Below are positions 1 to 10,405 of a stretch of DNA of 64,000 nt, piece by piece (position 1 is the stretch's first letter; each line of letters begins with the position of its first letter). The position numbers and the translations under genes were made by a program. The DNA comes from Solanum dulcamara. Taxonomy: Eukaryota; Streptophyta; Magnoliopsida; Solanales; Solanaceae. The notes under the pieces were generated by a model. The model ran no database searches. It had not been told where the DNA came from and saw only the letters and a list, made by a program, of their open reading frames with translations. The stretch covers positions 15,944,949 through 16,008,948 of the forward strand of contig NC_077244.1 of assembly GCF_947179165.1 (NCBI RefSeq), given 5' to 3'.

Positions 1-978
1 AGTTTCTTAGAATAAAATAATTAAATATTTCTTTAATATATGGCCTAATTTGATTGGTCTTAGTTTAGACAAAATTATTTAAATAAGCAATTTATTTTAT
101 TATATTATCTAAATTTTTTTATCATTTGAAAAAATTACAAAAATTTTTACTTTCTCCTATTTCCGGATACATCACTTTATGCGATGTATTCAGTCGGATA
201 CATCACTTTACGTGATGTATCGGACGTTGAGTGATGTATTCAAAACCATGACGTGATGTATTGAGAAGTTGAGAGAAGTATCCAAAACCGAAACGCGATG
301 TATCCGATCGTTTTGGGATGGATCCAGATTCCACCAAATTTAAGAAATTTTTGTAATTAATAGGGATAGAATGTAATTAGCTCTTAAAACTATGAGATTT
401 GTGTAAACCCTACCTAAATTTAAGCACTTCCTTAATAAATCAGTAAAACCACTCATGACCAATTTTTTGACTTAATCAGTCTGAGAATAATATTTAAAAA
501 GTTATTAATTGCATAATATTTTCCTATTGACCTATTTTAAATCAATTCATAATTTATTTGAACTTAACTCATAATCTGGATCAAACTAAAATCCATACTC
601 ATTTAGTTTGATTGTCTCATCTAAAAAAAATATCTTTAGCTCTGGACTAAATCATTTCCTTGTATTTGAGAAGGACTTCCTGATTAATAGGAAGGAAACT
701 ATTCATATTAATTCAAAATGTGTTATTAATTAAATGTGTTATTAATTATCTAATTGTCTTGTTCATTCTTTTTTTTTGTTCTCCTTTATAATCTCTTCGT
801 AATTAGCATATTAGGACTCAAATCTGGAATGAATTTACGATGTTCATATTCTTTTGATTTATATTATTATCACGGGGGAAAAGGGTATAGAAAAAAAAGA
901 AGATAATTTATGGTTTTTTATTTTGAATTTTTGATATACACACAAAAGTAAATATGTTTTAATTACTTTAATGGAGAA
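1..978. other. AT-rich non-coding flank
   Basis: No protein similarity is recognisable on either strand, and the longest open frames are short. The stretch is strongly AT-rich with poly-T runs. Apart from the GATGTAT cluster at 156-318 I see no structured feature. Confidence 0.6.
156..318. repeat. GATGTAT / ATACATC short repeat cluster
   Basis: The heptamer GATGTAT or its complement ATACATC recurs about eight times in 160 bp, in both orientations and often next to a CG (forms such as GCGATGTAT and CGTGATGTAT). The first units pair as ATACATCAC...GTGATGTAT, so short hairpins are possible. Spacing is roughly 15-30 bp and irregular. It resembles the palindrome clusters inside the LTRs of this window and may be an LTR relic, but no LTR ends are visible around it. 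Confidence 0.6.
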
Positions 979-1166
979 GTGCCTAAAATGTCTCTGAACT
1001 ATGAAGTTTGGTACAATATTGACCTTTATCCACCTTATAAGTGTGAGCTGTTAGAAATAAGGACAATGTTAACTCAAAAGGTTATTATAGAGGGCCTCTT
1101 TTCCAATAAGGTAAATTGAGTGTAATATTATACCAAATTTCGTAGTTTAGGGGAACTTTAGAACCT
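979..1166. mobile_element. Small MITE with ~42 bp terminal inverted repeats
   Basis: Positions 979-1020 and 1124-1166 are imperfect inverted repeats of each other. The left arm contains GAACTATGAAGTTTGGTA and the right arm, read in reverse, AAACTACGAAATTTGGTA. The interior is about 100 bp with no coding potential. Size, long imperfect arms and AT-rich flanks fit a non-autonomous DNA transposon of a kind common in Solanaceae intergenic DNA. The exact ends and a target duplication are not certain. Confidence 0.65.
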
Positions 1167-1271
1167 TGTCCGATTTAAAAATTGTCTTTGTTACTCTGTT
1201 TTTTTTTAATCTTTATATTAGAAATGCAATTTTTTTTACTTTTCAAATTTAGCAAATCAAGAGAAATTTAT

Positions 1272-1368
1272 TACTCCCTCCATTTTGTTTTACTAGATTC
1301 TTGTACCAAATATTGTGTTCATTTTATTTATCCATTTTAGAAAATCAAGAGAGTTATTTTATTTTTTT
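1272..1368. mobile_element. Left half of a Stowaway-like MITE, split by element A
   Basis: It starts TACTCCCTCCATTTTG, the CTCCCTCC end typical of Stowaway/Tc1-Mariner-type MITEs, with TA at the edge. It runs through a familiar Solanaceae MITE sequence (TTAGAAAATCAAGAGAGTTA) to a poly-T tract where element A begins. The matching right half is 27 kb away at 28226-28451 and ends with GAAGGAGTA. The two halves together make about 323 bp. Confidence 0.7.
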
Positions 1369-1546
1369 TGTCACACTCCGAGTCTACATCCTAGGCGTGA
1401 CTGGAACTCAGAAACCATTACTGGTTCCCAAGTGAATCTTTGACCTGACTAACTAACTAAGCTGAAGTCTAACTCATGAAAAACATACTCAATGGGCACA
1501 ATAAATATAAATAAACTTAATAATATTAAGTTTAAAACTCAAAGCT

Positions 1547-1550
<4 letters not shown>

Positions 1551-1577
<27 letters not shown>
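1551..1577. repeat. (TA)n microsatellite
   Basis: A run of about 13 TA units inside the 3' LTR of element A. The 5' LTR copy near 23195 has only three or four units, so the tract expanded after insertion or shrank in the other copy. Confidence 0.9.
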
Positions 1578-1942
1578 TGAGATATGACTTAATGTTTTTA
1601 AAACATACTCAAATGAATAAACTGCACGCTGTTTGACTAGTCTATGAAGCCTCTAAGACTGACTCTGAAAAGGGTACCGGACAAGCCCACGACTACCACA
1701 AACTGATAAGTAAATAACCTAAAAGTAAAGACCCAAGAGCGCCTCCAAATGCAAAGAGGTCTCACCAAAGCTAGCTATGATCATAGTATGATCAGTTTTT
1801 TGAAATTGTCAATATAATCGAATGATTCTATCCGAGGGATCTTCCCCCTTTCAGAATTGAAATCTGATCATGAATGTTTCGCACATTGAAGATCTCTATC
1901 ACCTACGTCTGCATCATGAAAAGATGCAACACCAAATTGTGT

Positions 1943-1960
1943 CAGTACATGGCATGTACA
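1943..1960 (-). other. AGTACAT/ATGTACA palindromic module, LTR A
   Basis: CAGTACATGGCATGTACA is a near-perfect palindrome. Next to it (1909-1930) is GCATCATGAAAAGATGC, a second short hairpin. The pair recurs in the same order in LTRs of other families here (for example 53499-53560). Function unknown; transcript 3'-end formation or nucleosome positioning are guesses. Confidence 0.55.
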
Positions 1961-2578
1961 TTATGTAAAATGGTTGAAAAGAAACTTACTCAAGATACTC
2001 AGCTCAAGAAACTCAACTCAATAATTCATGCAGTATAATGAAACAATGCTTTAAAAGATATGCAATAGTAAATGCAACTCAATATGTTAAAATATAATAC
2101 TTTACTTTTTGGGGAGTTTCTCTAACTGACAACCACCACTTATGAGCTACATGATGATACAACGAACTACTGTCATTGCCATAGCCGTCCAATAACTTGC
2201 CAGGTTAAGGGACACAAACTCATCTATGGATCAAATAAAAGTCCTCTTTTTGGGACTATGAGGAGTCGCCCAAATGAACGATATGATCCTATCCTATGTT
2301 GGCTACTTAGTTTATGAGGTTCGAGTTGTTCTATACTCTTATCCAAATCGGTGCACAATACTATTCCCAAAACATAGTTTATTATGATCATAACTTAAGT
2401 GAGTGTATTTACTCAATTAACTCATTTTGTCTATTTTGGACTTAGCTCAAAACTCAATACTTCTCCACTCATCTTTTCTCTTTAAAGTAGATATGATTTC
2501 ACTCAATGAATGCACTAAAAATATGTATCAAATTCTCAACTTGATCTCAAAACAGATGTTGAAAGTATTTATACTCAT

Positions 2579-2640
2579 GCTCAAAATATGATTAAGAGAC
2601 TGCTCAACTCAACTCAAGCTCAAAATATGATTAAGAGACT
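2579..2640. repeat. Two direct copies of a 23 bp sequence, 39 bp apart
   Basis: GCTCAAAATATGATTAAGAG plus ACT occurs at 2579-2601 and again at 2618-2640. It is a local tandem duplication inside the 3' LTR of element A. The corresponding part of the 5' LTR is missing, so its age relative to insertion cannot be judged. Confidence 0.85.
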
Positions 2641-3189
2641 TCTTAAACTCACCTTATAATCAACTCTTTCTTAACCAAATAGAGAAAATAATAATTCTTT
2701 TATCTTAACAATGCATGAAATATTTAATGCAAAACTCAACTAGGGTTCATATGAATGTAAACATGAATCCATAATCTCAAAAACTCTACTCATCAAAGTA
2801 TAATCAAATATACAAACTAGAATTCAATAAGGAATTATATGGATACTCAAGAATTCACTTTATCATAATTGACACTCGAACTCAAAGCTCAACTTTGACT
2901 ATATGAAGATGTAGGGCACGAGAATGAACTTTGTCCAATGTTATGATAGCTTTACATACCTGGAACAAAGAATATCTAAGCGAAATTCGAAGAAATGGCT
3001 TGAAATCCTTGAACCCTAGTTCTTCTCTCTCTAATTCTTGCTCTTAAAAGATTTTTGGTGTTAATGAGAAAAAAAACCAATAGGTACTAATAAGGGACTT
3101 ATTTTGGTCCCAAAATATATTGGGTTAATTTTAAGAAAGGGTGAAAAATACCCAAATACCCTTCATTAAACCTGAGAAAAGTCGACCAT

Positions 3190-3700
3190 GGATGCCTTTC
3201 TACAGACCGTACAACACTTCACAGCCTATGACGGTGTCCGTGGAAAGGGCCACTGGCTGGGATCCTTGGAGGTTGGGTCTACGGGTGACTCTTACGGCTC
3301 TTATACCCTTCTACGAATAGTGGAAGATGAACTGATGGACGTGACTTTGGGGTCTAAGGACCCCCTTTTAACGAGTCCTGCAAATCCCTACGGATCATTG
3401 ACTCGCTCGTGGAGGTGGCACTTGATCATATATCCTTGGGGGTGGGCCTACAAAAACTTCCATGGTACGTAGACCCTCTCACGGGTTGTGAACATGGCTT
3501 GTGAAAGAAGGCTTGGGGACTGGGCATTGGGGCCCCTTCTACAGATGAATTCTACGGTCCATAGAATGTTCTACGGACCGTAGAAGCCATCGTAGAAGGT
3601 CCTTAGATCTAATATATTTTTGGCTAAGTGTTGGGGGTTTCTATGAGCCTCTTCCATGGCCCGTGGTGCACTTCACAGATCCTGAAGAGTGCCTGTGGAC
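3190..3700 (-). repeat. CTACGGACCGTAG-type palindrome block of LTR A
   Basis: Variants of CTACGG(AC)CCGTAGA, ACGGTCCATAGA and CGTGGACCC recur at least a dozen times, giving many small hairpins in a block richer in G+C than its surroundings. The 5' LTR has the same block at 27650-28160 with different point changes. On the minus strand it lies upstream of the presumed LTR promoter and leader, as do analogous blocks in other LTR families here. Confidence 0.7.
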
Positions 3701-3779
3701 CCCTTGACAACTTTTTTCTCTCAGCCTTTTCCCTTGGTTCTCGAACTTAATATAAGATAGAATAGTATAGAGTATTACA

Positions 3780-3798
3780 ATATCTCCCCCTTGGGATC
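3780..3798 (-). promoter_or_regulatory. Polypurine tract (PPT) of element A
   Basis: Read on the minus strand, CCCAAGGGGGAGATAT directly precedes the LTR start TGTAAT. The same arrangement occurs at the 3' end of element F (59017-59034) and B1 (18480-18496). The PPT primes plus-strand DNA synthesis during reverse transcription. Confidence 0.8.
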
Positions 3799-3929
3799 AT
3801 TATTCCTCGAATGATGACCAAGTTAAAAATTTACTCCATGCAAGAATACAATGCAATAACTTAAAACTCAAACTCAAAAATAACTCACTCATTTTTTTCA
3901 AAACTCAAGATGGTACTAATTTAGAGATA

Positions 3930-5400
3930 GGAATGAATATTACCTTCAACATCGACACTAGGAGAAATGAATAGATATGAGTACTTTGCTTTCATATTCT
4001 CCTCGGTCTCCTAGTTAGCCTCCTCAATAAACTGATTTCTCCATAAGGCTTTGATTGAAGCGACCTCTTTGGTCCTCAATTTACAAGCCGTACGATCAAG
4101 AATTTGGACATGAGCCTCCTCATAGGACAAGTTATCTTTCACCCCAATTTTTTCTGTAGGAACAATGAGTAAAGGATCTCCCAAGCATTTCTTGAGCAAG
4201 AACCCTAGATGAACAATATCTAACTCTGATGGAAGCTCCAATTCATAGGTGATATTGCCAACTCTCTTTATAATCTGGTAAGGACCAATGTAATGAGGAA
4301 TCAAAAATCCTTTCTTCCAAAACCTCATAACACCTTTCATGGGAAAAACTTTCAAATGCACCCAATCATTTACTTCAAACTCCAAGTCTCTTCTCCTAAA
4401 TCAGTATAAGATTTCTGATGACTTTGCATAGTTTCCTACCTTTCTTGGATGGTCTTCACTTTCTCCATAGATTGATAAACTAAGTCTGGTCCTATAAACT
4501 CAGCTTTACCAGCTTTGAACCAACTGATTGGCGATCTACATCTCCTCTTATAAAGAGATCTCCTCTTATAAATAGCCTTATATGGAGCCATTTGAATACT
4601 CGAATGAAAACTATTATTATAAGCAAACTCAATAAGTGATAAGTTTTAATTTCAATTGCCTTTGATGTCGATAACACAGTCTCTCAACATATCCTTAAGA
4701 GTCTGAATAGTACGCTCTACCTGACCATCCGTCTGAGGATGGAAAGCGGCACTAAAATTCACCTTTGAACCCAAACCTTTCTGAAACGACTGCCAAAACT
4801 GAGAAGTGAATTTAGTACCTCTATTTAAGATGATAGATAAGGAAACTTCATGTAACCTGACTATTTCTCTAATGTACAACCTTTCGTAATCCTCTGCTGA
4901 ATCTGTAGTCTTGATGGGTAAGAAGTGGGTTGATTTGGTCATCCTATCCACAACCACTCAAATAGAGTCATGTTGTCTGCGGGACCGCGGAAAATCTATA
5001 ATAAAGTCCATATTAATTATCTCCCACTTCCACTGTATTAACTCTATATTTTGGGCTATACCACAAGTTATTTGATGTTCAACCTTGACTTCTTGGTAGT
5101 TTGGGATTTTGGACAGAAAATCTGCAATGTCTCTTTTTATACCATTTCACTAATAGACTTCTCTCAAGTCATGGTATATTTTCGTAGAGCCCGGATGGAT
5201 TGAATATCTGGAGCTAGGGGCATCTGCCATTATCCTGCCTCGAAGACCATCAATACTTGGAACACACAATCTACCTTGACACTTCAACACTCCATCTCCC
5301 CATTTGGCAAAAGACATCACTTTCTGCTTATGCACATCTTCTTTCAATTGAAGGAGAATAGGGTCTAGGTCTTGCTTTTCTTACCTCAACAACTAATGAT
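3930..5400 (-). pseudogene. Element A integrase and chromodomain-like tail (broken)
   Basis: Zinc-binding domain at 5150-5347, recognisable by IHPGSTKIYHDLREVY. Core domain at 4652-4957 with VDRMTKSTHFLPIKTT, ILNRGTKFTSQFW and AFHPQTDGQVERTIQ. C-terminal domain at 4011-4385 with DWVHLKVFPMKGVMRF and YIGPYQIIKRVGN, running into a chromodomain-like tail to about 3930 after a TAG where relatives have TGG. The second catalytic aspartate (ISDRGT in relatives) is asparagine here. An 18 bp in-frame tandem duplication at 4535-4572 repeats six residues in the segment before the C-terminal domain. Several stops and frame changes; not functional. Confidence 0.85.
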
Positions 5401-6900
5401 GACTAAGCCCCATTCTGAACAATAACACCTCCCTCATCAGAGACCACTAGACGAAATCCCAAACGTGTAAGTCTATGCACTTCTTTAGCCAATTCCTTCT
5501 TCTCTTTCTCAACATGAGTAGAACTCCCCATGGATAGCCTACTAAGAGCATCAAAAAAATGTTAGCTTTACCTGAATGATAAAGAATACTCATATCATAA
5601 TCTTTGAGAAACTCAAGCCATCTACTCTGCCTTATGTTTAACTCTTTTTGACTAATTACATATTGCAGGTTCTTGTGATCAATGAACACATCTATATGCA
5701 CGCCATAAAGATAATGATGCCAGATCTTGAGAGAAAATACTATTGATGCCAACTTTAGATCATGAGTTGAATAATTCTTCTCATGAATCTTAAGTTGTTT
5801 GGAAGAATAAGCTATACCGTAATTTTTCTACATCAAAACACAACCTAGTTCAACCCTGGATGCATTGCAATAAATGACGAAACCATTTGTTCCCTTGGGT
5901 AGGAACAACACCGGAGCAATAGTTAATCTTATTTTCAACTCTTGAAAACTTACACCATTTAAACTTAGTCTTATTTTGAGTCAACTTAGTCAATGGTGAT
6001 GATATGGATGAAAATCCATGAACAAACCTTTTATAGTAATAGCCAAACCCAAGAAACGTCTTATGTCTGTTGGAGATGTGGGTATGTGCTAGTTCTTTTG
6101 CTGCCTCTATTTTCTGTGAATCAAATCGAATACCATCGCCATATATGATATGGCCTAAGAATGCCACAGATGCAAGATAGAACTCACACTTTCAGAAATT
6201 AGCATACAACTCTCGGTCTTTAAGAGTTTGGATAATAATCTTGAGATGGTTGACATTCTCCTCCTCACTTCTCGAATATATTAGAATGTTATTGATAAAA
6301 ATGATAGCAAATATGTCCAAGTACTATTTGAACAATCTATTCATGAGGTTCATAAATGTTGTAGGATCTTAGTCAAATTGAAGGACATAACTCAGAACTC
6401 ATAATGACTATACCTGGTTCTGAAGGCTGTCTTCGGAATATCACTTTCTCTCACTTTTAACTGATGATAGACTGATCTGAGGTCTATCTTAGATAAACAA
6501 GTGATGCCCTAAAGTTGGTCAAAAATAACATTGATTCTATGAAGAGGATACTTATTCTTTATGATAAACTTATTCAAATGCCGATAGTCAATGTATATTT
6601 TGGAGGAACCATCTTTCTTTTGCACGAATAGGACAGGAGCAGCCCAAGGTGAGACACTCGGCCTAATAAACCCTTTATCTAGAATATCTTTCAAAACTAT
6701 TCTTTTAGTTCTTTTAACTCTATCGGAGCTATTTTATATAGGGGATAGAAAGAGGCTGCATATTAGGAAGAACATCATTTCTGAAATCTATCTCCCTATC
6801 GGAGGGACTCCAGGAAAATCCTTAGGAAAGACTTCAAGAAACTCATTCACTACAGGAACTGACTGAAGGGATGGTGTCTCCACACTAACTTCTCTAACTC
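5400..6900 (-). pseudogene. Element A reverse transcriptase and RNase H (broken)
   Basis: RT begins near 6694 with [20 protein letters not shown] and [16 protein letters not shown]. The active-site motif, FIDDILxYS in relatives, reads FINNILIYS: both aspartate codons (6288-6293) became AAT/AAC by G-to-A change, so polymerisation should be abolished. The RT thumb follows at 5850-6167 (MAFLGHIIYGDGIRFDSQK). RNase H is at 5447-5752 ([19 protein letters not shown]). Frames shift several times. Relatives in the window show this region was once part of one gag-pol frame. Confidence 0.85.
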
Positions 6901-7642
6901 GAGCAATATGGTAATTCACCCCTTAGAGACTAAATATTTTATCTTAAGGTATAAAATTAATCGACCCTTAGGCAAAGCTGGACTACCCTTCAACTCAATG
7001 ACTGTTTCATTCCAAAATTGAAATTTGACTATTCGGGTTCTAGAATAACTGAGTCATAACAAGCATAAAGCTAGTCCATGCCAAGAATGACAACGAAGTC
7101 TACCATTTCTAACTCAACTAAGTTTGCAAAAGTATCTTTATAATAGATAGAGACCACACAACCTAGATAGCTTCTCTTAGCTAGGATAGACTCACCAACA
7201 AAAGTAGAAACATCGAATGGTTCTAAGAGTCATTCAGGAAGAATCCAAACTTAATGGCTCATAAGGGGTCACAAAATACAAAGTAGATACTCGATCAAGT
7301 AATGTGTGAACATCATGAGAAAATACTCGAAGCTTACCGGTGACAACATATGGTGAGTTATCTTGGTCATGCTAATTGGTCATAACATACAGACGGTTTA
7401 GACCTCCATCTTCTCCTGAAGTAGCCCCTCTCTGATTACCTTTATTTGGCGGTAATGCCAAAGAAGATTAGGCTTTGTTGCCCCTATTACCCTGCCTATA
7501 TGATGGGTAATCTCTTATGAAATGACCCATATGGAAACATTTGTAGAACCTACTAGTTCCATCTCGGCACTCTCCAGAGTGAAGTCTACCACACTTACCA
7601 GAAGGTGGTTTGTGTAAAGAACTCTGGACCATACTTTACTAG
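6900..7642 (-). pseudogene. Element A gag zinc knuckle and protease region (broken)
   Basis: The knuckle at about 7500-7620 reads YKCFHMGHFIRDYP where intact copies have the CX2CX4HX4C pattern; its first and last cysteines are lost (F and Y). The protease follows at 7240-7330: LLDRVSTLYFVTP in place of the usual DPG(S/A)TLSFVT, so the catalytic Asp is kept but the glycine is lost. Upstream gag continues across solo LTR S1 into 9746-9975. Confidence 0.75.
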
Positions 7643-7647
7643 GACTG

Positions 7648-9740
7648 TGTCACAACCCGGCCTAGGGCCTAATCATAACATGATAATTGAAACCCCGAAG
7701 GGCTCCAACCAAGCCTCTTGTACATATCATAAGTATAAATAAGGTAAAGCTAAAGCGGAAACATCGTAAGAGAGTCTAAACTATGAATAAAAATTTAAGA
7801 ACGTCACATGACAACATAAACTCGAAATATTTGTCCAACTAGATGCCTCTACTCATTAATATGGGTGTGGGATAAGACATGTCTCTAGCTCACCCTCAAT
7901 ATGAAACATAGCAAAAGCCATTGAAAATAATAACTAACTCGATAACTATTCCCCGATAAATGAGGACTCACCACAAACACCGCTGGATAGGAAAGCTTAA
8001 CTAGCCACGTAGATGAGTATGGTCTTCAACCTCAAATCCTACATTATGAGACAATGTAGACAAAAAGTATGCATTAGTATGTTGGAATGTACTAAGTATG
8101 AGGGTGTGACATGTAACGTAAATCATGGAATGCAATGGTCAAGTAAATCACATGATAAGATGAGGTAAGTAAAGTAATGTGAAAATCATATTGACCAAAG
8201 TATTTAAAAAGCATAATTTAAAATCATAGCATACATAAGATATCATACATATGTGGGATAGGAACCATAACCGATAATAAGACCATGCGAGTTATAACAT
8301 GGAATCCCGTTGTCTCCCCATACAATAAAGAAAAGTAGAATCTACTTGCCAAGGACGACTCTACCCTGTTAGGCGGGTCATACATATGCTATATGTGGAT
8401 CCAATAGCTAGGCAATGAAGGCAACTTATGGTGGCAAGTAATTTATGGGACATGAGGCTGCTACTAAGGCTTTTGGTAGGGCCCCCACCTCAAGTCCACT
8501 CGGTTCTAAGTCAAATCTCACCGAATAAATGCATAGCATAGAAATCATAATTACATATATCATAGTCATGATCATAGGCTTGAAATCATAGAGTAGCTCA
8601 TTTTCATAACATACTTGTAATGTGAGAATTATCTTTTCATCATTACAATCACATTTGCATAATTCATATCGTTAGGCCTTAGGTCACCACATAGGGCCCT
8701 ATGTCACCTTTTAGGACTTAGGTCACCACATAGGGCCCTATGTCACCTTTTAGGATTTAGGTCACCACATAGGGCCCTAAATCACCTTACTTCATAAATT
8801 ACATGAAATTCATACCTTGAACTTAGAGTAGAACTCAATTGCATAATCAATTGACTTTGAAAATCATGTAATTGACTTGAAAACATGCATGATCATAAAC
8901 TTTATATCATCCCATACATAATTCATATAGATGATATCCCTTGGAAGTATAATTCAAAATACTCATAATTTACATCACGAACCCTAGAGATCAAAATAGG
9001 AGAATTCATGGAAAAACTCTTCAATTTAATGCAATAACCATCAACTTATATCAAAATAGACTCATGATCATACTTTGAATCATAATTCATGCAATAGGAA
9101 TAGAGATCATAAAACCCATAAAATACCATACTTTAATTTGATAAAAAATCTTGAGAAATTGATTGGGCTTCATGGATGAAAGAAGATGAATCAATACCTA
9201 TATACCTTAAGTGAGAAAATCAAATAATTTAGAAGAACTTGAGAGTTTTGATGGAGAGCTTGAGTGAATTTAATTGAAGTCTTCAATAGAGCCCTTGAGA
9301 GTCTTTTGTAGAGAGAGAAATATTTGAGTAGGTGAATTGTAGAAGAATGAATAGAGTTAGAAGTTTAGGTCAATTTATAGAGCTAAATTAGGTCCTAAAA
9401 ACGTCTTGGTTCATTAGCTAACAATTAGAAAAAGTCTAAAGTGACCTTACTAAAAACTGAATTCGGCAGAAAACCATTCCCAGGTTCGCTATGTGTAGGC
9501 GAGCAAATCCATGATGCAGACTTTTGGTGCACCATATTGATTTGCGCAGTTCCTTCAAGAAATCTATCTTTCAATCTACGAGTTCTAAAAATCCACCGAG
9601 ACTATTTTCCGCAGATTTTGAACCCCTGGTCAATATTACGAACTCAAATTTTCCAAAAAGATTAAGGATAATGCATTACATGAGCGGCGCATTTCCAATG
9701 CATTCTTAAGGCGCTTATGAGCATTTTGAGGGATATTAAA
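7648..9740 (-). mobile_element. Solo LTR S1, with GACTG target duplication
   Basis: A 2,093 bp LTR on the minus strand. It begins at 9740 (TTTAATATCCCTC; the expected TG has decayed to TT) and ends GGGTTGTGACA at 7648. GACTG lies on both sides (7643-7647 and 9741-9745), and the gag reading of element A joins sensibly across it. No PBS, PPT or coding region remains, as expected from LTR-LTR recombination. S2 (10893-12208) is a shorter relative in opposite orientation. The AGTACAT module is at 8074-8100. Confidence 0.9.
8672..8788. repeat. Three tandem 39 bp repeats with a 14 bp palindrome
   Basis: Each unit contains GGTCACCACATAGGGCCCTA. The core CATAGGGCCCTATG is a perfect 14 bp palindrome in units 1 and 2, and unit 3 ends CCCTAAATC. 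Starts of GGTCACC are at 8682, 8721 and 8760. The block lies in the part of LTR S1 that is deleted in S2. Confidence 0.95.
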
Positions 9741-9745
9741 GACTG

Positions 9746-9975
9746 AGAGCCTTGAGCTCTAAAATTCTGGTTACCTTGAGACCTCTGGTCATTTTGATTA
9801 TTGGAAGAAGGTGCACTTGCTGAAGATGGTGCATATCCAGAAGACCTCTTCTAAAAGAAGGAACAATTACTATTACCACTATTTTGATGGTTGCCCTCAT
9901 TACCTATGGATTTGGCTTTCTTGATTTGATGCTCCTCTTTATCCTTCTTCTTATTTTCCTCATCTTTTTGAGCAT
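9746..9975 (-). pseudogene. Element A gag, C-terminal basic linker
   Basis: Reading downward from 9975, the frame gives QKDEENKKKDKEEHQIKKAK and later SSGYAPSSASAPSSNNQND. This matches the lysine-rich linker between the gag capsid-like region and the zinc knuckle in element F (positions 54970-55140). One stop replaces the glutamine before KRSSGY. About 450 bp of upstream gag is missing, because B1/B2 replaced it. S1 interrupts it on the downstream side. Confidence 0.8.
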
Positions 9976-10405
9976 TGTAACACCCCCTAAAAATATTGTA
10001 TATGATATTTTAATTCTAGTTGAAAATAATACAACTTCTGTATTTTGGGCATCAGTGTTTTTAGGATTGTCCAAATTAGGTGATTCAAATTTTTATAGAA
10101 CCCCAATATCATTATCTAAAACTTTTGTGAAGAACAAATTTTAAGTTTTGGAGGTTAAGTAGGTCAAGTAAATTAATTGTTGCAAGGCATGGTGTTGTGA
10201 TGAAATTGAGTATTTGTAGAAGAAAAATTATATGTCAATGCAGGATAATCCAAAATGGTTGATTCTTGAATGAAATGAAAGTAGACTTCTAGAGAAATAA
10301 TTCATATGAATACACCAAATTCGAATGAGGAAGTATCTTATTCTAACGCAGCTTCAAAAAAGGATATTCCGTTAAAAGAAAGTTCATCTCACGAAAGATC
10401 TAGAT

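Larger units (their letters stand above)
1369..3779 (-). repeat. 3' LTR of element A
   Basis: On the minus strand it begins TGTAATACTC at 3779, next to the PPT, and ends GTGTGACA at 1369. The same sequence recurs, diverged, at 23022-23371 and 27284-28225. It carries the AGTACAT module (1943-1960) and a palindrome-rich block (3190-3700). The open frame at 3188-3472 lies in that block and is not a gene. Positions 1745-2843 have no counterpart in the 5' LTR, where solo LTR C now sits. Confidence 0.85.

Noticed and set aside
156..318. Regular short repeats suggesting a CRISPR-like array
   Set aside because: Units are 7 bp in both orientations with irregular spacing and no equal-length spacers, in plant nuclear DNA.
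3188..3472. 94-codon open frame starting MDAFLQTVQHF
   Set aside because: It lies wholly in the palindrome block of LTR A; the other LTR copy does not keep the frame, and there is no protein similarity.
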